Source of the DNA: Vandiemenella viatica
Lineage: Eukaryota > Arthropoda > Insecta > Orthoptera > Morabidae
Direction: 5' to 3'
Assembly: GCA_031002005.1 (NCBI GenBank)
Contig: CM061920.1
Coordinates: 115,124,095 to 115,188,094, forward strand
DNA: 64,000 nucleotides
This document shows positions 24,801-40,000 of the stretch, one piece after another. The stretch's first letter is position 1; each line of letters starts with the position of its first letter. The notes under the pieces were generated by a model that was not told the DNA's origin, ran no database searches, and saw nothing but the letters and a program-made list of their open reading frames with translations. The position numbers were made by a program, and so were the translations under genes.

Positions 24801-27800
24801 CATCGAGGTCTTTAGAGACGGGAAAGGATGGGGGGCAAGGATGGGGGCAAGGAATGGGAAGGAATTCGGTCATGGCCTTTTGAAGGAAGCATCCCGGCAT
24901 TTGCCTGGAGTGTTAACCACTTTTGATGATCACATTTTATAGGTTATTCCATGGTATGCAAGCATACTTATATACATATAGATTCCTTGATATTTGGTTA
25001 CGTTGATGAACAAATCTATTACACACTTTCAACTACTTTCAAACTCAACAGAAATTCTTCAAATTTTGCAGAGCATATACCCTTAGGGTTTCATACAGGT
25101 TCAATAGGAATTTCATTCAGATCTGGTCATATGGTCATGATCTTTGACCCTTTACTATTCAGTGCACAGTCTACACGAGATCTTTGTCATCAAGAATTCT
25201 AGCTGCATTCAAACTCAACATAATTCTTCATATTTTGCACAGTGAACCAAAAGGAACAGGTAAAGTTTGTATTTCAGCCAGATCAGCTCCAGTGGCATGA
25301 CCTTTGACCCTTTAACTAACACTGTGTAGTCTCTGTACTAAACCTCTGTTCTGCTCTGTTCAAACTAAACTGAAATTATTGAAATTTTGCAGAGTAAACT
25401 CTAAGGATGCAAAACGCCATATTTGAGCAAAATCAGGCCAAGTGATCCTTTACTATATTGTGTTAAATCTTCATCTATGCAAAATCTATGTCTTTACTAT
25501 TTCGAAATACCTACAGACTAAACAGAAATAATTTCTTAGGCTTCCATTGGTACATATGCCAGTAAATATTTTGACTGTGAGAAGTAATTAGCTTTCAAAT
25601 GGGGGCTAATTTGCAGACAGTGTTATTTTAATGTTTGAACTTCATAATGTCATTAAAACATACTGCTTGTTTTACTGAAGGGAGCAAGGACTGTACATTG
25701 GTTGGGAGAAAAAAACATTAAAATCCCACCATTAATTCTTGAATGAATCTGGTTCGTTGAGAAATGTATACTATTTTTACCTTAAATTCTCAGTTATCTA
25801 CATAATAAAACATACCCTATTTTACTCTTGGAAACATTGCTGTACATTATCTGAAACCCCATTAAAAACAGACTAGTAGTTTTTACATCAATTACATTCA
25901 TCCAGAAATTTTTTATTATTTCTTTACCAGACAATATTACACAAACAAGAAACATACATCATTTTGCTCTTGGGATGCACAGCATTCAAAACTCATCAAA
26001 TGCATGCAGTTTTTGCTATGATTGTGGTTGGCAAAATACAAGTATTTAAGGCCTCAGTTATATACAGGTAGCACATGGTTGCAACTGAAGGTTATACATT
26101 TAACATATTTTTCAATAATAATAATAAAATAATCCAGTGTGGGGATTGTCAACCCCCATCTGGCACGTCCCCAAGTGACGGATAGGGGAATGCCCGGCAG
26201 ATATGTGGGGTAGGCGGGAAATAAAATACCACCCGTGTACCAAAATGACAACTGAAACCCATGTTGCGTCTGACTTGGAACTAGCAGCAATATGGTAGCA
26301 TGTGTTCACCAGGAGGTGCGGCTGCAAACATGCTCCAGGAACTCAAAATCCCTGGTTCTTCAATGCTAGCGAAAGCTAGAAAATCAATAATAAGTATGAC
26401 TCATACCAGTAATGACAAAATTACCCCAGGTGGACAATCCACCCACTCCAAAGTGGCAACCAAGCATTCGGAATCTGGGGAGCTTGGACTTATACGAGAG
26501 AGTAAGGCGGAGTGCTCTGGTAAACTATCATGAAAAACACACACTTATATTGGCACTTTCATCATTCAGACACTCATTCAAACGGGAAAATTACACAATC
26601 TCACAACAGAACTCAATAAACAGAAAATCCAAATGCTCACCCTGCAAGAAACGCGCTTTACAGATTCGGAAACGATAGGCTACAATAATTACAGAATCTT
26701 CAAATGTGGAACTAACAAGAAAATTGGCCAAGGAGGAGCACTATTAGGCGTGGCCTTTCTTGTAGACAAAAACGTTTTGGACTCAGTGAAAGATGTGAAA
26801 CCCAGCAACAATAGACTTATGACAATGACAATAAAACACACAAACAAAAATTACACTTTCATCAATGTACATGCACCAACAAATAGTGACAATAAAAAAA
26901 AGAGCATGAAAAAATGGAAAAATTCTGGGAAGAGCTTGAAACAGTAATGGCCAAAATCTCAAAAGATGATGTAAAAATTTTTCTTGGCGACTTCAACGCA
27001 CAAATTGGCAGGGAACGCAAATACAAGAAGACAGTAGGAGATTACCCCGCATACAAGTTCACCGACAAAAATGGGTCATGACTTATTGAGTTATACAACC
27101 TCAAAATTATGTCCACCTCCCAAAAAACATGGTGATCACCCATCCATCATTTAGGAGAATTTCAGATTGATCACATCACATGACTATCAAAAAGAAATTC
27201 ACAATGTACAAGTACGCAGAGGGGCAAATATAGATTCTGATCACTATTTATACAGAATAAAAATTAAATTCACACCCAAAAGAAAATTTAACAGAAAAAC
27301 ACCAGTGATTCTAAAATTCGATCTACGCAAAATCAAAGACTCCAAAATCAAAGAAATATGGGAAGAAGAACCTGCGGAAGACTGACAGAAATTTCAAACT
27401 AAAATAATCAAATCCGCAAAAGAATTAATACCTCTTCACAAAAAACCAAAGCACCCTTGGTGGAATCAACAATGTGTGACTGCACTAGAAGAAAGAAAAA
27501 AGGCATTTCAAAATTACAATAGCAACATACTGAAGAAACACAAATTGAAGATTTTAATACAAAACAAACATAAATATGTCAACGAACAACTACAGACAAT
27601 CGAAGACAACTTCAAAAATTACAATACACATGATTTTTACAAGACCTTCACAAACCAAACCAAAGGGTACACACCACAGAACCAATGTTTTAGAAAACAA
27701 AATGGTAAACTTGTCCTGACAAATAAAGAAAACTGCCAAGGGCTGGCCACTCATTTTTCATAGCTCTTAAATTGTCCGCAACCCAAAAAGAGGTGTCCGA

Positions 27801-30800
27801 AAATACAATCTGAAATAACAACAGAGAACTCATCACCACCAACACAAGAAGAAATTATACGCATATAAAGAAACTAAAAAGTAATAAAACATCAGGAGAA
27901 GATGGAATTGTAGCCGAACTTTTAAAAATTTAGGTCCAAATTTACTGAAAGAAATTGCACAAATAATCCAAAACATTTAGCAAACCGAAATAATCCCAGA
28001 TGATTGGAAGATTGCTCTAATCCACCCACTACATGAAAAAGGTAACAAATCAGATGTAAGCTCTCTCCTACCAGTCATGTACAAAATTCTTTCAGCGTGT
28101 ATTTTGAAGAGAACACAAGAGCAGTAATAACCTAAATTAGGAGAATATCAAGCAGGATTCAGACCAAATAGGTCATGCCCCGAACAAATTTTCAACCTCG
28201 AAACCATAATCAAAATATGAGCCCTCAGACAAAAACCCCTAATATGCACATTTGTGGATTTCAAAAAGGCATATGACTCAATAGACAGACCTTCACTATT
28301 CCAAATTTTAGAAGAAAGGGGATTAGGTCTAAAAACATGAGAACTCATAAAACCAACACTAACTGGCACTAAATCTAAGGTAAAATTCATGGGAGAAATT
28401 TCAGAACCCTTTGACATTCAAACAGGTGTGAGACAAGGCGACGGACTCTCTCCTTTTCTGTTCAATGTCGTACTAGACAAGGTTATGGATGAATGGGAGA
28501 AAGAACTCAAGAAATTTAAGTGTTGGAAACCAAATCCACTTGGCTTTCCCAAAAACAACCTCTACATACCATACCTTGCCTTTGAGGATAATTTGACGAT
28601 ACTAGCAGCAGATAAAGAGACTCCCTTCAAACAGCTTGAGACACTCAAAGAATGTGCATAAAAAGTAGAATTACAAATCACATTCGAGAAAACTCGATTC
28701 ATATGTTCAATGACAGAAAGAGCAAGTTTGAGAACAAAATATGGTAAAATCAACAGGGTCCTATACTTTAAATACCTTGGAGTAGTCATCAAACCTACAG
28801 GCCTTGTGAAAATCTCGCAGCAAAATCACCTCCAAAAAGTAAAAAAGCATTAGGATTAGTGCAAAATCTCTACAACAAAAAATCCATGTCAAGACAGACC
28901 AAAATACGGCACTACATCACAGTCATAAAACCAACAGTCCTCTATGCAAGTGATACATTAACACTTAACAGAAAACATGATTTTGAAGAAATAAAAAAAG
29001 TAGAGAGAAAAATCATTAGAAAAATTCTAGGAGCAAGACTCACTAAAGATGGTTACAGACTACAATCAATCAAAACAACAGAAAAGTTTTCAAACATCGA
29101 AATTGACGTCAAGAAAAGGCGAATGAAATTCTTTGGTCACCTTAAGAAGCTACCCGAAAATCAATTGACAAAAAAGATAATAGACTACGTAACTTCATCT
29201 AAAAATCCAACACCTTGGCTGAATGAAATTCGGAAAGATCTTGAAAGTGCAAACATTGGAGCGACAGACACTTTAGAAAGAGACATCTTCAGACAAAGTA
29301 GACAAATGGGAAGTTATAACTGAGCAACCAAAACAAAAACAATACAGACCAAAGTGGTCGGAAGAACGCAACCAAGCTATCTCGGAAAGAATTAAAACCT
29401 ACTGAAACAACCAGAAAAACACAAAGAATACTTGATTGGGTCATTTGCTCAACATCTTCCATTTATTGGGAGAATTCACCAATAATAATAATAAAACAAT
29501 TGGCAGTCACTGGGGACTGCTGACAAAACTCAAAACTATGAATATCATACACAGACACATCATACTTACAGCTACAGATATACTAAATAATAACAATTCA
29601 TTGTGGTCATAATGACATGGTAACGGGTTTCTGTTGGCTGTGTATTCTGCACGTCTTACCCACCTTAACCTTACCCAGCAGTGCTACCAGGTACAGGGGA
29701 CCTACAGCTAATCGTGGAATCCAAACCTCGGAAGCGTTCTGGCATACTTCACATTACAGAACAAGCTGTGCTGGAAGTGAGGGTCAGTTGAAGGGTCTAT
29801 GAAACCCCCCCCCCCCAAAATACGGATCGAACCGGAGACCTTTCATTCCCAGTCTGATGACACCTTAACCACTAAGCCACCGTAACAACAGATATACTGT
29901 TTATACTGTTAACATCAGCATGTCACGCATAAGATTTGATTAATACAAAAATCACCCAATGTATCTAAAGAAGGTTTCACTTCAAAAACTAAAAATTTAA
30001 CTTGGTCCACAACCTGAAAGAAATACACCAAGCTACTGTGTCAGTGGCACAAAGGACAATCCCTTTCCTCAGGGGCCTACAATTTAAAGTGGAATGAGAA
30101 CCACGGAACTTCCCAGCATAGCTCATATAATCAAATACAACACCTACAAACTCCTGCTCATCACAGGATTTGAACCCATGACCAGAGAAAGAAACTTTCA
30201 GAAGTGCGGGCCTTAACCGCTGAGCTACCAGACCACTCTAAATACTCTCAAAATTGGATAAAACAACGTTGACAGAAATTAAGATGAGGGAGGAAAGGAA
30301 GAGAGAGTTTAGGACTTTGTAAATCAAGTGTAAACAGTATTTTCTATTTGTTTTAAAGTATTCATATCCTAAGCTCCATAAAAATCGGACAAAAGACAAA
30401 CAAACATTCATTTTAATATAGGTAACAATGAAAGGAAAGAAATGCCGTGAGGCAATATTTACATGGAAAAGAAAGGGAAAATACTAGTTCAAAAACAGCT
30501 ATCAAGAGTCAGGTACTGTCCCCCACACCGACACAAACAACCTAAAGCCAACCAGAACCCTGTTTTTCTCACCCAGTTTTTCTCTGGCCTGGAATCGCTA
30601 AAGAAAATTCTTCGTCTGGGCTATGACTTTCTTAGATCCTTTCCTGAAATGCACCGCATTCTTCCCACTATCCTTCCCACAACCACCCCGAGTCACCTTC
30701 AGCAGACCGCCTAATCTAAAAAACATTCTTGTACATAAATATCAACCCTCTGATGCTCCTAAACCACCGTTTGGATCCTTCCCTTGTCAGAGACCCAGTT

Positions 30801-33800
30801 GCAAAACTTGCGGTATGCATCCACCTACCACTATCTATAGCAACCCTACTACTGGTGAAACCTACCCCTTAATAGGTCATGCCACCTGTACAACCACCCA
30901 TCTAATTTGCCAGCTCACCTGTCTCCACTGTCCAAGTTCCTACATTGGCCTGACCTCAAACTCATTATCCATCAGAATGAATGGTCACAGACAAACTGTT
31001 TACTCCCAAAACCTGGACCTCCCTGTTGCTCACCATGCCAGTACTCACAACACCCACGACCTTAATAACTGCTTCACAGTCAGTGCCATCAGAGTACTTC
31101 CAGACACTACCTCCCAATCTGAACTATGCAGGTGGGAATTGGCATATCAACACATCCTGCAGACTATACATCTCCCAGGCCTTAATTTCAGTTAACATCT
31201 TCCATCCTCACCCTTTACACCCAACACTTGCCAGTACAATAGTTTCATATATTTTTCAAAATTTTTATTTTTTTATAACTACTATTTTTTCGACCATTTT
31301 AATCTATCTTATACACGTGGTTATATCATCGTTGCTCCTCCCACCACCTCCAACTGTCTATTGCGTTCCATGAGTGGCTGTGTTCAACGCAAGTCTTTCG
31401 CAAGACCAGCCAACAGGGATTTTTGGCTGAAATATTGTTTTTTCTTTGTTTGTGTGTTGTGTTGTGTTGCTGCTGCCCTCCTCCCTCAAACTTTGGGTGT
31501 ATTTTCCCTTTCTTTTCCATGTAAATATTCATTTTTATATATTAGATATAAGTAGAACCTACACTTTCACTATTGCCCAAATGCAACACGTCATACTTAT
31601 AGCTGCAGATATGCTGTTAATATTAGCGTGTCGGTGATGCAAACTCATATTTTACCCATCCAAAAAGTGTCCAACATGCATATCATACACGCAACACACC
31701 GTAGCATGTCGGTGATGGAAAGTTGGGAACTTGTAGATTTACCCATATCCAAACATCTCATAACGCACCTATAGAAAGTTTCAATTCAATAATCAGATTG
31801 AGGTAATGCTTATTACTATAGAAAATGAATCAAAAGTTTTTTTAAAATTTGTGTCTCTCTGTATAGATGGAAAGGGTTCATTAAAAAACCACTGGTCAGA
31901 TTTTGATAGGGTTTTGACTAATGTACAGCCCTTGATTATGATGGTTTAACAGGGTACCATTCATTCTGATGAAAAGCTGGAAAACTGAAAAATTTAGGAT
32001 CAATAGTAAAACAAAAATGCAACAATTTATTGTTGAATGGGAGTCACACAAAAACCATTGGTCCGATTTTAAAAGGGTATTGGATAATGTACAGTCCCTG
32101 GCTCTGGGAATAAAATAGGGTATTTTTCATTTTGATGTAAAATCAAAGTTCAGAAAGCTCCATAAATTAGTATCACTTTTTCGTTGAATGCAATAAGTAT
32201 ATTGTGATTTCAGTGTACAAACATCTTCGTACTAGGGATGTAACGGATATCCGCATCCGCAAGTGCGAAACTTTCGCATCAATTCCTACATCCGCTTTCG
32301 CATCCGCATCCGCAATTTTTAATGCGGATGTATTGCGGATGTTTTGTTTACATTGCAATATATATTATTCTTTTCTCTTTATTCGAGATTCTGCCCATGG
32401 TAGCTTAGCTAGCAAAAAAGTGATTGTTTTCTGACGATCTTGCAATAAAAGTAACAATGAACTAAACGGTGTTATTACCTAAGCCACGAATTTACTAGTT
32501 TAAACTTGGACGTAAAGTAAAGGTAGGGCTACAATAGACAGCACCGAACCCGCATTGTCACCGACCGAAACTTTTCTTATTGTTATCGCTCACTGGATTG
32601 AAGTGAGTTCAAACGACACCTCACCGTGTGTCGACAGTCATTAGTTGGATCTAATTTTTGACGATGCGGACCGGTGTCGGGCTGGTCGATATGGAGAATT
32701 GTATACAAAGAGTTCAGAAATTTCTGGTCCTTTATGACTAAATGTTGTTTTAGTGTTAATGATTGCTTTAGAAAAGCGCCCATTTTTTCAGCCTTACTTT
32801 AGGTTCATCAGATGTTCGTAAAATATAGATATAGCCCTTGCATGTTCACATTAACAAATGAAATTGCCAAACGTGAAGGTTGATTTTAAGGCCTGTAAAA
32901 ATTGCATCCGAGACTGGATTTTGAACCGGGGACCTTCCATACCCGAATCACACGCCGCAAGCATCTGAATTTAGAAGTACTGAAAAATATGTATTTAATC
33001 ATATAAAAACATTTGTGTTTTGGGATAGCAAAAATAAATGCTACAGAAAAAAAAATGTTGATTTTATTATGGTTGAATATTTATTTGTCATTACATCCAG
33101 ATTTGTCTCTTGACTCAGATGGATACGGCGTACGATTGGGGTACTGAAAGTCCTTTGTTCAAATCCTTGTCTCAGCTGCAATTTTCATGGGTCTTAAAAT
33201 TGACAGTCACCTCTGGCAAAGCTTTGATTTTGTTAATGCTAAGATGCTGGGACGCTCCGTGGTTCGAATTTCACGTTAATCTGTAGGTCTCCTTTTAAAA
33301 ATAGGTGACAACGATAGAGGTACACTGCGCCGCTGATAAGAAACTCTGTGATGAAATTTTTAGATCACACGAATTATTAATTTATGGAATATTTACAGTC
33401 TATATTCAAATTAAAATGTATAATAATCTTATTATTTTTTGTTGAAAAAATATTGAGTGAATCGAAAGGAACCTGTAACTGCTTTCACAGACCAACAAAA
33501 GTTCTTTTATCGAAAATCGGAACTCGTAGGTCCTACAAGTTGTACTGTGAATGCGCCACTTAAGCGGTGGAAAGGTGGGTCGCGAGCACGGAACTGTGCG
33601 TGGTGAGTAGGCGGTAACGGCTGTAGCATAACAGATAGTATAATGACACCTTTGAAGTATAAGTTCCATGGCACAGGCCTATCAATACTCTTTTAAGAAG
33701 GGTTTCCATAACAACGAAATATACAGAGATCAACTAGGAGATTGTCTAGAGCAGAGCTAAGGAGAACTTGCAGAAAGAAGTCCGATAATGTATTTAAGAA

Positions 33801-36800
33801 CGATGTATTTAAAATAATAAAAGAGTGATTTAAATTGTGCAGAATAACGGCTAACAGGTTATTTAATATAGCCACACAAAAGGCTTATTATGATAAAACA
33901 ATATAAAGATAAAGCATAAAATATAATCACATCGTAAATGCAACACGGTACCTTTTCTTAATGATAAACAGCGATCATTTAAGAAATGCTACATGGCTCC
34001 CGTTCCAGGTACTTCTTCTTAATTTTAAAATTGAATTGTCATTTAAGAAATGCTACATGGCAGACCGTGAAGAGGATGAAAGTTGGAATTTTAAAAAAGA
34101 TCATTTTAAGAAATGCTACACGGCCTGGCATTCGGGAGGACGGCAGTTCGAATCCCCATCCGGGCATCCAGATTTGGGTTTTCCATGGCTTCCCCAAATC
34201 ACTCCAGGTGAATGCTTCCATTAAAAGATCATGGCCGAATTCCTTCCCGTTCCAAACCCCGATCTTTTCACGCCTCTAATGACCTCGACATCGACGAGGC
34301 GTATAGTTATAACACAAAAAAAAAAAAGCGAACGGTGGCATGGCCTTGTGCTTGACGCTTGAATTAGTGTAGCCAGCCACGAACTCCGCAAAGTTAATAT
34401 GATAATGATTGGTTTTTAGATGCGTACGTAATTATTTAAATAATTTAATTCACTTGTGAAATCATCCCACATTTTTTGTTGTTGAAAGATCAGGCAAAAA
34501 TAAATCAATATGGCAGTATTATATGGAAATAGAATTTAATTATGAAAAAAGATTGATTATAAATTTATTTTTCCACATCCGCATCCGCTTCCGCTAAACA
34601 TCCGCATCCGTGGATTTCAAGCTCTGAACATCCGCATCCGCAAACGCATCCGCAAAGATGACATCCGCAACAACCCTACTTCATACAGATGAATAAGTTA
34701 CCTTTTTTCCTCGCTGGTAATATGTTAATTGAGACATGATCAGTTTATTCCATACATTAACAGTCCATGTAAATAAAGTTGTGGGTAAAAGATAGTTGTA
34801 AGTATAGATTTTGTGAATGAATCTGAAGATAGAAAGAAGAAATGTAGTTACAGTCATTTAGTAACAGTACTGCATACTGCATACAGAAATGAAGAAAATG
34901 ATACACGTTGATTTTCCAAGTTGCTTCACCCTAATTGTATGGCAAGTTAAATGTCTCACTTTAAAAAAACAGACAGTAATCTGTCCTCATTTGCTAATAT
35001 CTTGACTAAAATTCCATCATTTACACAATCCTAACTAACAAGAATAACATCAAGATATGAAAGTGGGAGATGCAAATTAGGGATGTGCAGCACTTCATAA
35101 TACAAAAGTTTCTACGAGATCATTGTCTAGTTGCACGTAATTTCGTTGCTTTGTATATCCGTTTTGCCTTACAGTTTTTCTCCTCATCGACATGAAGGTC
35201 ATTTGGTGCGGAAAAAGACTGGGTGAAAGGGAACAGGAAGGAAATGGGCCATTGTCTTTTGAGGGAAATATTATGCCATTTTGCTGGAGATATTTCAAAA
35301 AATCATGGAAAACCAAAATCAGTAAGATCAGGATTTAAACTAGAAATAAAACAGAGCTCCACATCTGCAAGTGCAGAACTTCTGCACAAAGACCTACCTC
35401 CGCATCCACAATTTTTAACCCTTTCCTCCCTGACGGTACTTACAAGTACCACTGTATTTACCACCATATAATTCAACAATACCTGTGTCCACTGCATTGT
35501 TAAGCCTGTTGATGTATTGTTGTATGATTAAGTCAGACAATTACAATATTTATTTTTAAATTCTGCGTGAAATTGCCGAGAAATTAATTTTCTAATTTGG
35601 GGCTTAACAGCATACTGACCAGAGTAACAAGTGGTACATTACAATGAATTTTTTGATGATAATTTACTTGGTAAGTGTCAATTTCTGTTATTACTTTTTT
35701 AGTTTGAACATTTAACCATATATTTTTTACCTATAAAATATGTTTTTCTAGTTTCCTTACTAAATAATCTAGAAAAACCAACGTGGACTTATAAGTACTG
35801 TCAGGGAGTTCTGGGTAGTTTTATACAGATTATTGGTCAATAGATTTAGCAAGTATACAATTGGTTTTATCATAGTTTTAGATATTTTTAAATGGATATT
35901 TTTATGAAATACGCTCTGATTGAAGCTCTTCTCTTAGAAGTTTATAATTTATTAGCTCTTTCTTAGAAGTTTATAATTTATCAAGGCAAAAATGAAGAAA
36001 TGATTGGAATGTTCTCAGATTACTCATTAGGTCAAAGAGTGGTCTTAGAATTGACTGAAAAAATGGAGTAATGATGATGTTATGTAGTATTATCATTATT
36101 TTTCACCAGTTTCATTATTAAAAAACTGAACAACTTTTGTTTGTGGGAGAATCAGACCCGACTGCAAGGGACTTTCTAACAATCTGCTGATGGAAAACTA
36201 AAAAGAGGAGATTGTGACAATGAATTTACAAACCTAGGTATTTGCTACTGGAAATGGAAGGATAAAAAGATCATACATTTAGTATCAAATTTTCATGGCA
36301 GTGGTGAAACTCCACTACACTGGTTGGGGTCAATGGCAACTTCAACAGATGGACCCTCTCTCGGGTTGGATTGGTGACCTGGTGGATCTTGGACCAGAGG
36401 GCCTCTCCGGCCGGTCATCGGGGGCCACCTCCGGCAGTAGGTCCCATTGATATTTGCCCATCCTGCCACCCTGTTGTTACACCACTAGTTACATGCCAAG
36501 AAAAAGATGGATTGAAGTCGACAATTTCATGCTCAGGACTCAGGAGTCGTCAAGGACTACAATACCTTCATGTGTGGGGTTGATACTGCTGATCAGCTGA
36601 TGACTTTGTGCAATGCTGGCAGAAGATTACCGAAATCATGGTAAAGATTGTTTTTGGGAATTCTGGGTGTTTTATTTGTCAATGCCTATAACATAAATGG
36701 TCCGATATTTGAAAAAATCTGTAAATTTTTTTAGAAGATCCTTTGCACAAGGTATGATGACTATGAAGGATATTGGCAAGAAGAAAAGGTCATCTATATA

Positions 36801-37011
36801 TATTTCACCAAGCCCTCATCCATTCTAACAACACAAGTCATATTATTCCACAATGAGAGATGTAAGATTGGGAAACAGAGGTAAACAGTGTCCCTAAATT
36901 GTAAAAATCAGATGAAGATGTGAAGTATGTAGAATGAAGAAAATACAGTCAAAACATCATTCCAAATGTTGCACTGCAATGTCTTTTGTGTCTGAATGAG
37001 CAAAAAGAATT

Positions 37012-37066
<55 letters not shown>

Positions 37067-40000
37067 CATGAGGCAAACATTTCATACCAATATGAACATA
37101 ATTGATTTCAATTGCTATTTCTGTACATCCTGTGATACACAAAGTCCCTGACGGTACTTATAAGTACCGGCTTAGTAAATAGCACTTAAGAGTTCAAAAA
37201 ACAAAATTTGAAAAAAATATGTGTGTTTAATTTCAAGTAGCTTTATACAAATATATAATTGAAATTATAAATTTCCATTTATTTCCAATAGCCGGTAGGA
37301 AAGGGTTAATACAACTAAACAATAATACATTAGTCAAAGTAATTAATAAACTTAGCTTACAGGTTTACCTATATTCATTAGTCACTTCATTAGCAATTAG
37401 TTTTCAAAGCATTCATTACTTACTGGGTTCTGATTCCACTAAGGTAGTCATTTATTGAATCATAAAACGGTTTCTCTTCCTGAAGTACAACTTTAATAAA
37501 TTCATCTGAATATGGAACATTTTTAGCCAACCACTTCCGGAATTCTGGATCATTCTTGGCATATGCAACAGTTGCACCAGAGACCAATGTCACGGTACCC
37601 AAAACAAAAAGGAATTTTCCACCCCTGCTGGAAAATAATAATAATAATAATAGCAGTAATAAAGATTTCTTTAAATAACATCTATTACTGTAAATAAAAG
37701 AATATGTGACATTATTACCACATGCTGTTATTTTTTAACATGCTGGGATCTCAACGTCAAAATTGCTAGTAAGGTTTTAGCCAAACATAAGAAATTTTAA
37801 GTGTTAAGCCTTGTAATCATCACAAGAGTTCAGCTGGATGGTGTGATATCAACACAACATTTTGACAGCTGGCTCTTGCTGTCTTCAACAGGTGCTATGC
37901 AGCTTAGGATGTTGTTAACTGGATCTCACCACCTAATCTGGATTAGCAGAAGTCGTTAATTTGAAAAATAGCAGCTTGGAAAAAAGTAGACCCAGTCTAT
38001 TGATGCTTGCAGAACCAGCCAATCAATGCACAGCAGAAACTTGACAAAAAGCAAACCCTTGATGACACTTCTTACATACCACTCGATGCTGACCCTACAA
38101 AAAAGTTGTGAAGACAATGATGGCTATTGTCAAAAGGGCCAAACAACCAGAAGAGGTGATCGAGAGAATTACGCCATGAGCCACGAGACCACAGAGACTA
38201 TATGGTTTGACCAAGGTCCACAAGCAGGCTGTGTCTTTTTGTCATATAGTCAGTGTTATTGGGTCACCAACTTAATAGCTTCCCAAGTATACGACACATT
38301 TTCTTATGCTCTTTGTGGGTCATTGCTCCCATCACATCAAGAACTTGACTGAATTTGTGAAAACTATCCAGCCTTTAACAGTTTCAGATACTGATACTCT
38401 GGTTAGTTTTGACATTGTATTTCTCTTTGACCATGTGCCACTAAAGGACAATTTTGACTTGATATGCCGTCATTTTGAGCCGAGTACTACAGACCTCTTT
38501 GAGCACGTGCTACAAACATTTTTTTCCCCATTATGGCTTTACGCCTCATCAACTTTTAAGTAATTAGAGGTGGGACATGATGGGGCACAAGGAATTGGGA
38601 GGAATTCAGCCATGGACTTCTGTAGGAAGCATCCCAGCATTCACCTGGAGAGATATGTGGAAACTATGGAAAACTCAAATCTGGATGCCCAGACAGGGAA
38701 TCGAGCCCACGTACTTCCGAATGCAAGGCCAGAGTGTTGACCATTTAATACGAACAATCGGATGGAGTGGCTATAGGGTCTCCGCTCTCTCCAGTAGAAA
38801 CTAACCTCTACCTGGAGGATTTTCAATGGAGGGCTCTAGAGAGTGACACCCTCAAACACTCCTGCTTCCACGTCAATGATACTTTTGCTGTGTGACATCC
38901 TAATTGAAAGAGCCTGCCATTGAAACTGAAACATCTAAGGACCGTCTTTGAACAGAATGGCTACTCTCAGCAACAGAAAGTGTGTGCCTTTATTCAGAAG
39001 CCACCAAGACCACCAACTGAGCAAGATGAACCACCAAAAAATCTTGATTTGCTTCCATATGTCAGGACTACATCGGGAAAACTCCTGGTGTGGTATGGTA
39101 TAAAAAGTATGTTCTCGCCACCCACCAAGATACGTGATATGATGCATTTAGTAAAAGGGTGTGTTTATGTTGGAGCTGCGATAAACGACGAGAGCGGTGA
39201 TACTAGCAAAGTGAAGAAAACTGGCACATTGTTAAGAATGGAAGTGTTTATTTTGGAGCAGCACGGCGACCATCGCGTAGTAGCAGAGCAGAGCGAAGCG
39301 AAGCTAATCGCTGTAAGCATTTTCTTCGCTCTTATCGATGATGGACATCGACCGTTTGATTGGTGAAATTTTCAGTAGGCCCCCTTTGTGGGACCAAAAG
39401 GACAAAACTCACCACAACAGATTTGTTTTAGACAAATTGTGGGATGAAGTGGCTGCCGAATGCGATTCAACAAGTAAGTAACAATGTTTTCTAATTAGTA
39501 TAATTTTCCTCAAATCTGTGTAAATTATAAATTTAAGATTAAAGTTAACACAGGTAACATATTAACATAACCAGTGAAAAGCAATTCATTATTCAATGAA
39601 AGAATATTTATTTTTCTATTAAAATTAATTCAAATTAAAAATATCGAAATAACAGCATAAAGTCTACATACAATATTCCTAATCATTTAATTGGGATTGT
39701 GACAAAAATAAATTTTAAATAAGTTGCTTGGTTAGTTCTTCCAATATTACTTGATGTCAAATTTCTATGATTTGAAGTGCTCGTTTCTTTAAGGTTATGT
39801 TCAATGCCTTCTCTGTCAATAATAACATTATGAAACAAGCAAATGGTTTTAACAATATCGTCAGCTACGTCTACAGAAGTTTCTATTGATATTGATAAAA
39901 TTCTCCATTTAGAATAAATTATGCCAAAGGCACATTCGACAGTTCTTCGTGCTCTTGACAATCTAGCATTGAAATATTCTTTGTCTGTGTCTAAATTTTG

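Larger units (their letters stand above)
26130..29495 (+). mobile_element. non-LTR retrotransposon, nearly full length, decayed
   Basis: Endonuclease, reverse transcriptase and C-terminal parts in one order on the plus strand. CAATAATAATAATAAAA occurs before the element (about 26113) and at its end (about 29478), as microsatellite tail or duplication. The ending [20 protein letters not shown] and the RQGD motif resemble RTE-type elements, but I am not sure of the clade. Many stops. Confidence 0.75.
32233..34678. mobile_element. hAT-type element, 2446 bp, non-autonomous
   Basis: Ends TAGGGATGTAACGGAT and, inverted, TAGGGTTGTTGCGGAT. Flanked by CTTCGTAC (32225-32232) and CTTCATAC (34679-34686), an 8-bp duplication with one change. 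GCATCCGC-type octamers crowd both ends. No transposase motif found inside. A SINE is inserted near 34130. Confidence 0.88.

Noticed and set aside
33110..33280. functional tRNA genes near 32.9-33.3 kb (TTCAAATCC, TTCGAATTT)
   Set aside because: Only B-box-like matches; no acceptor stem or A box at the right distance. Perhaps old SINE heads.
36590..36650. CTGATGA ... GAAATC near the piggyBac transposase as a hammerhead ribozyme
   Set aside because: The bases are the codons of the [10 protein letters not shown] block; no stems II or III can be drawn.
36957..37142. Lys-rich protein over the T run at 37013-37059
   Set aside because: It is just the translation of a homopolymer.
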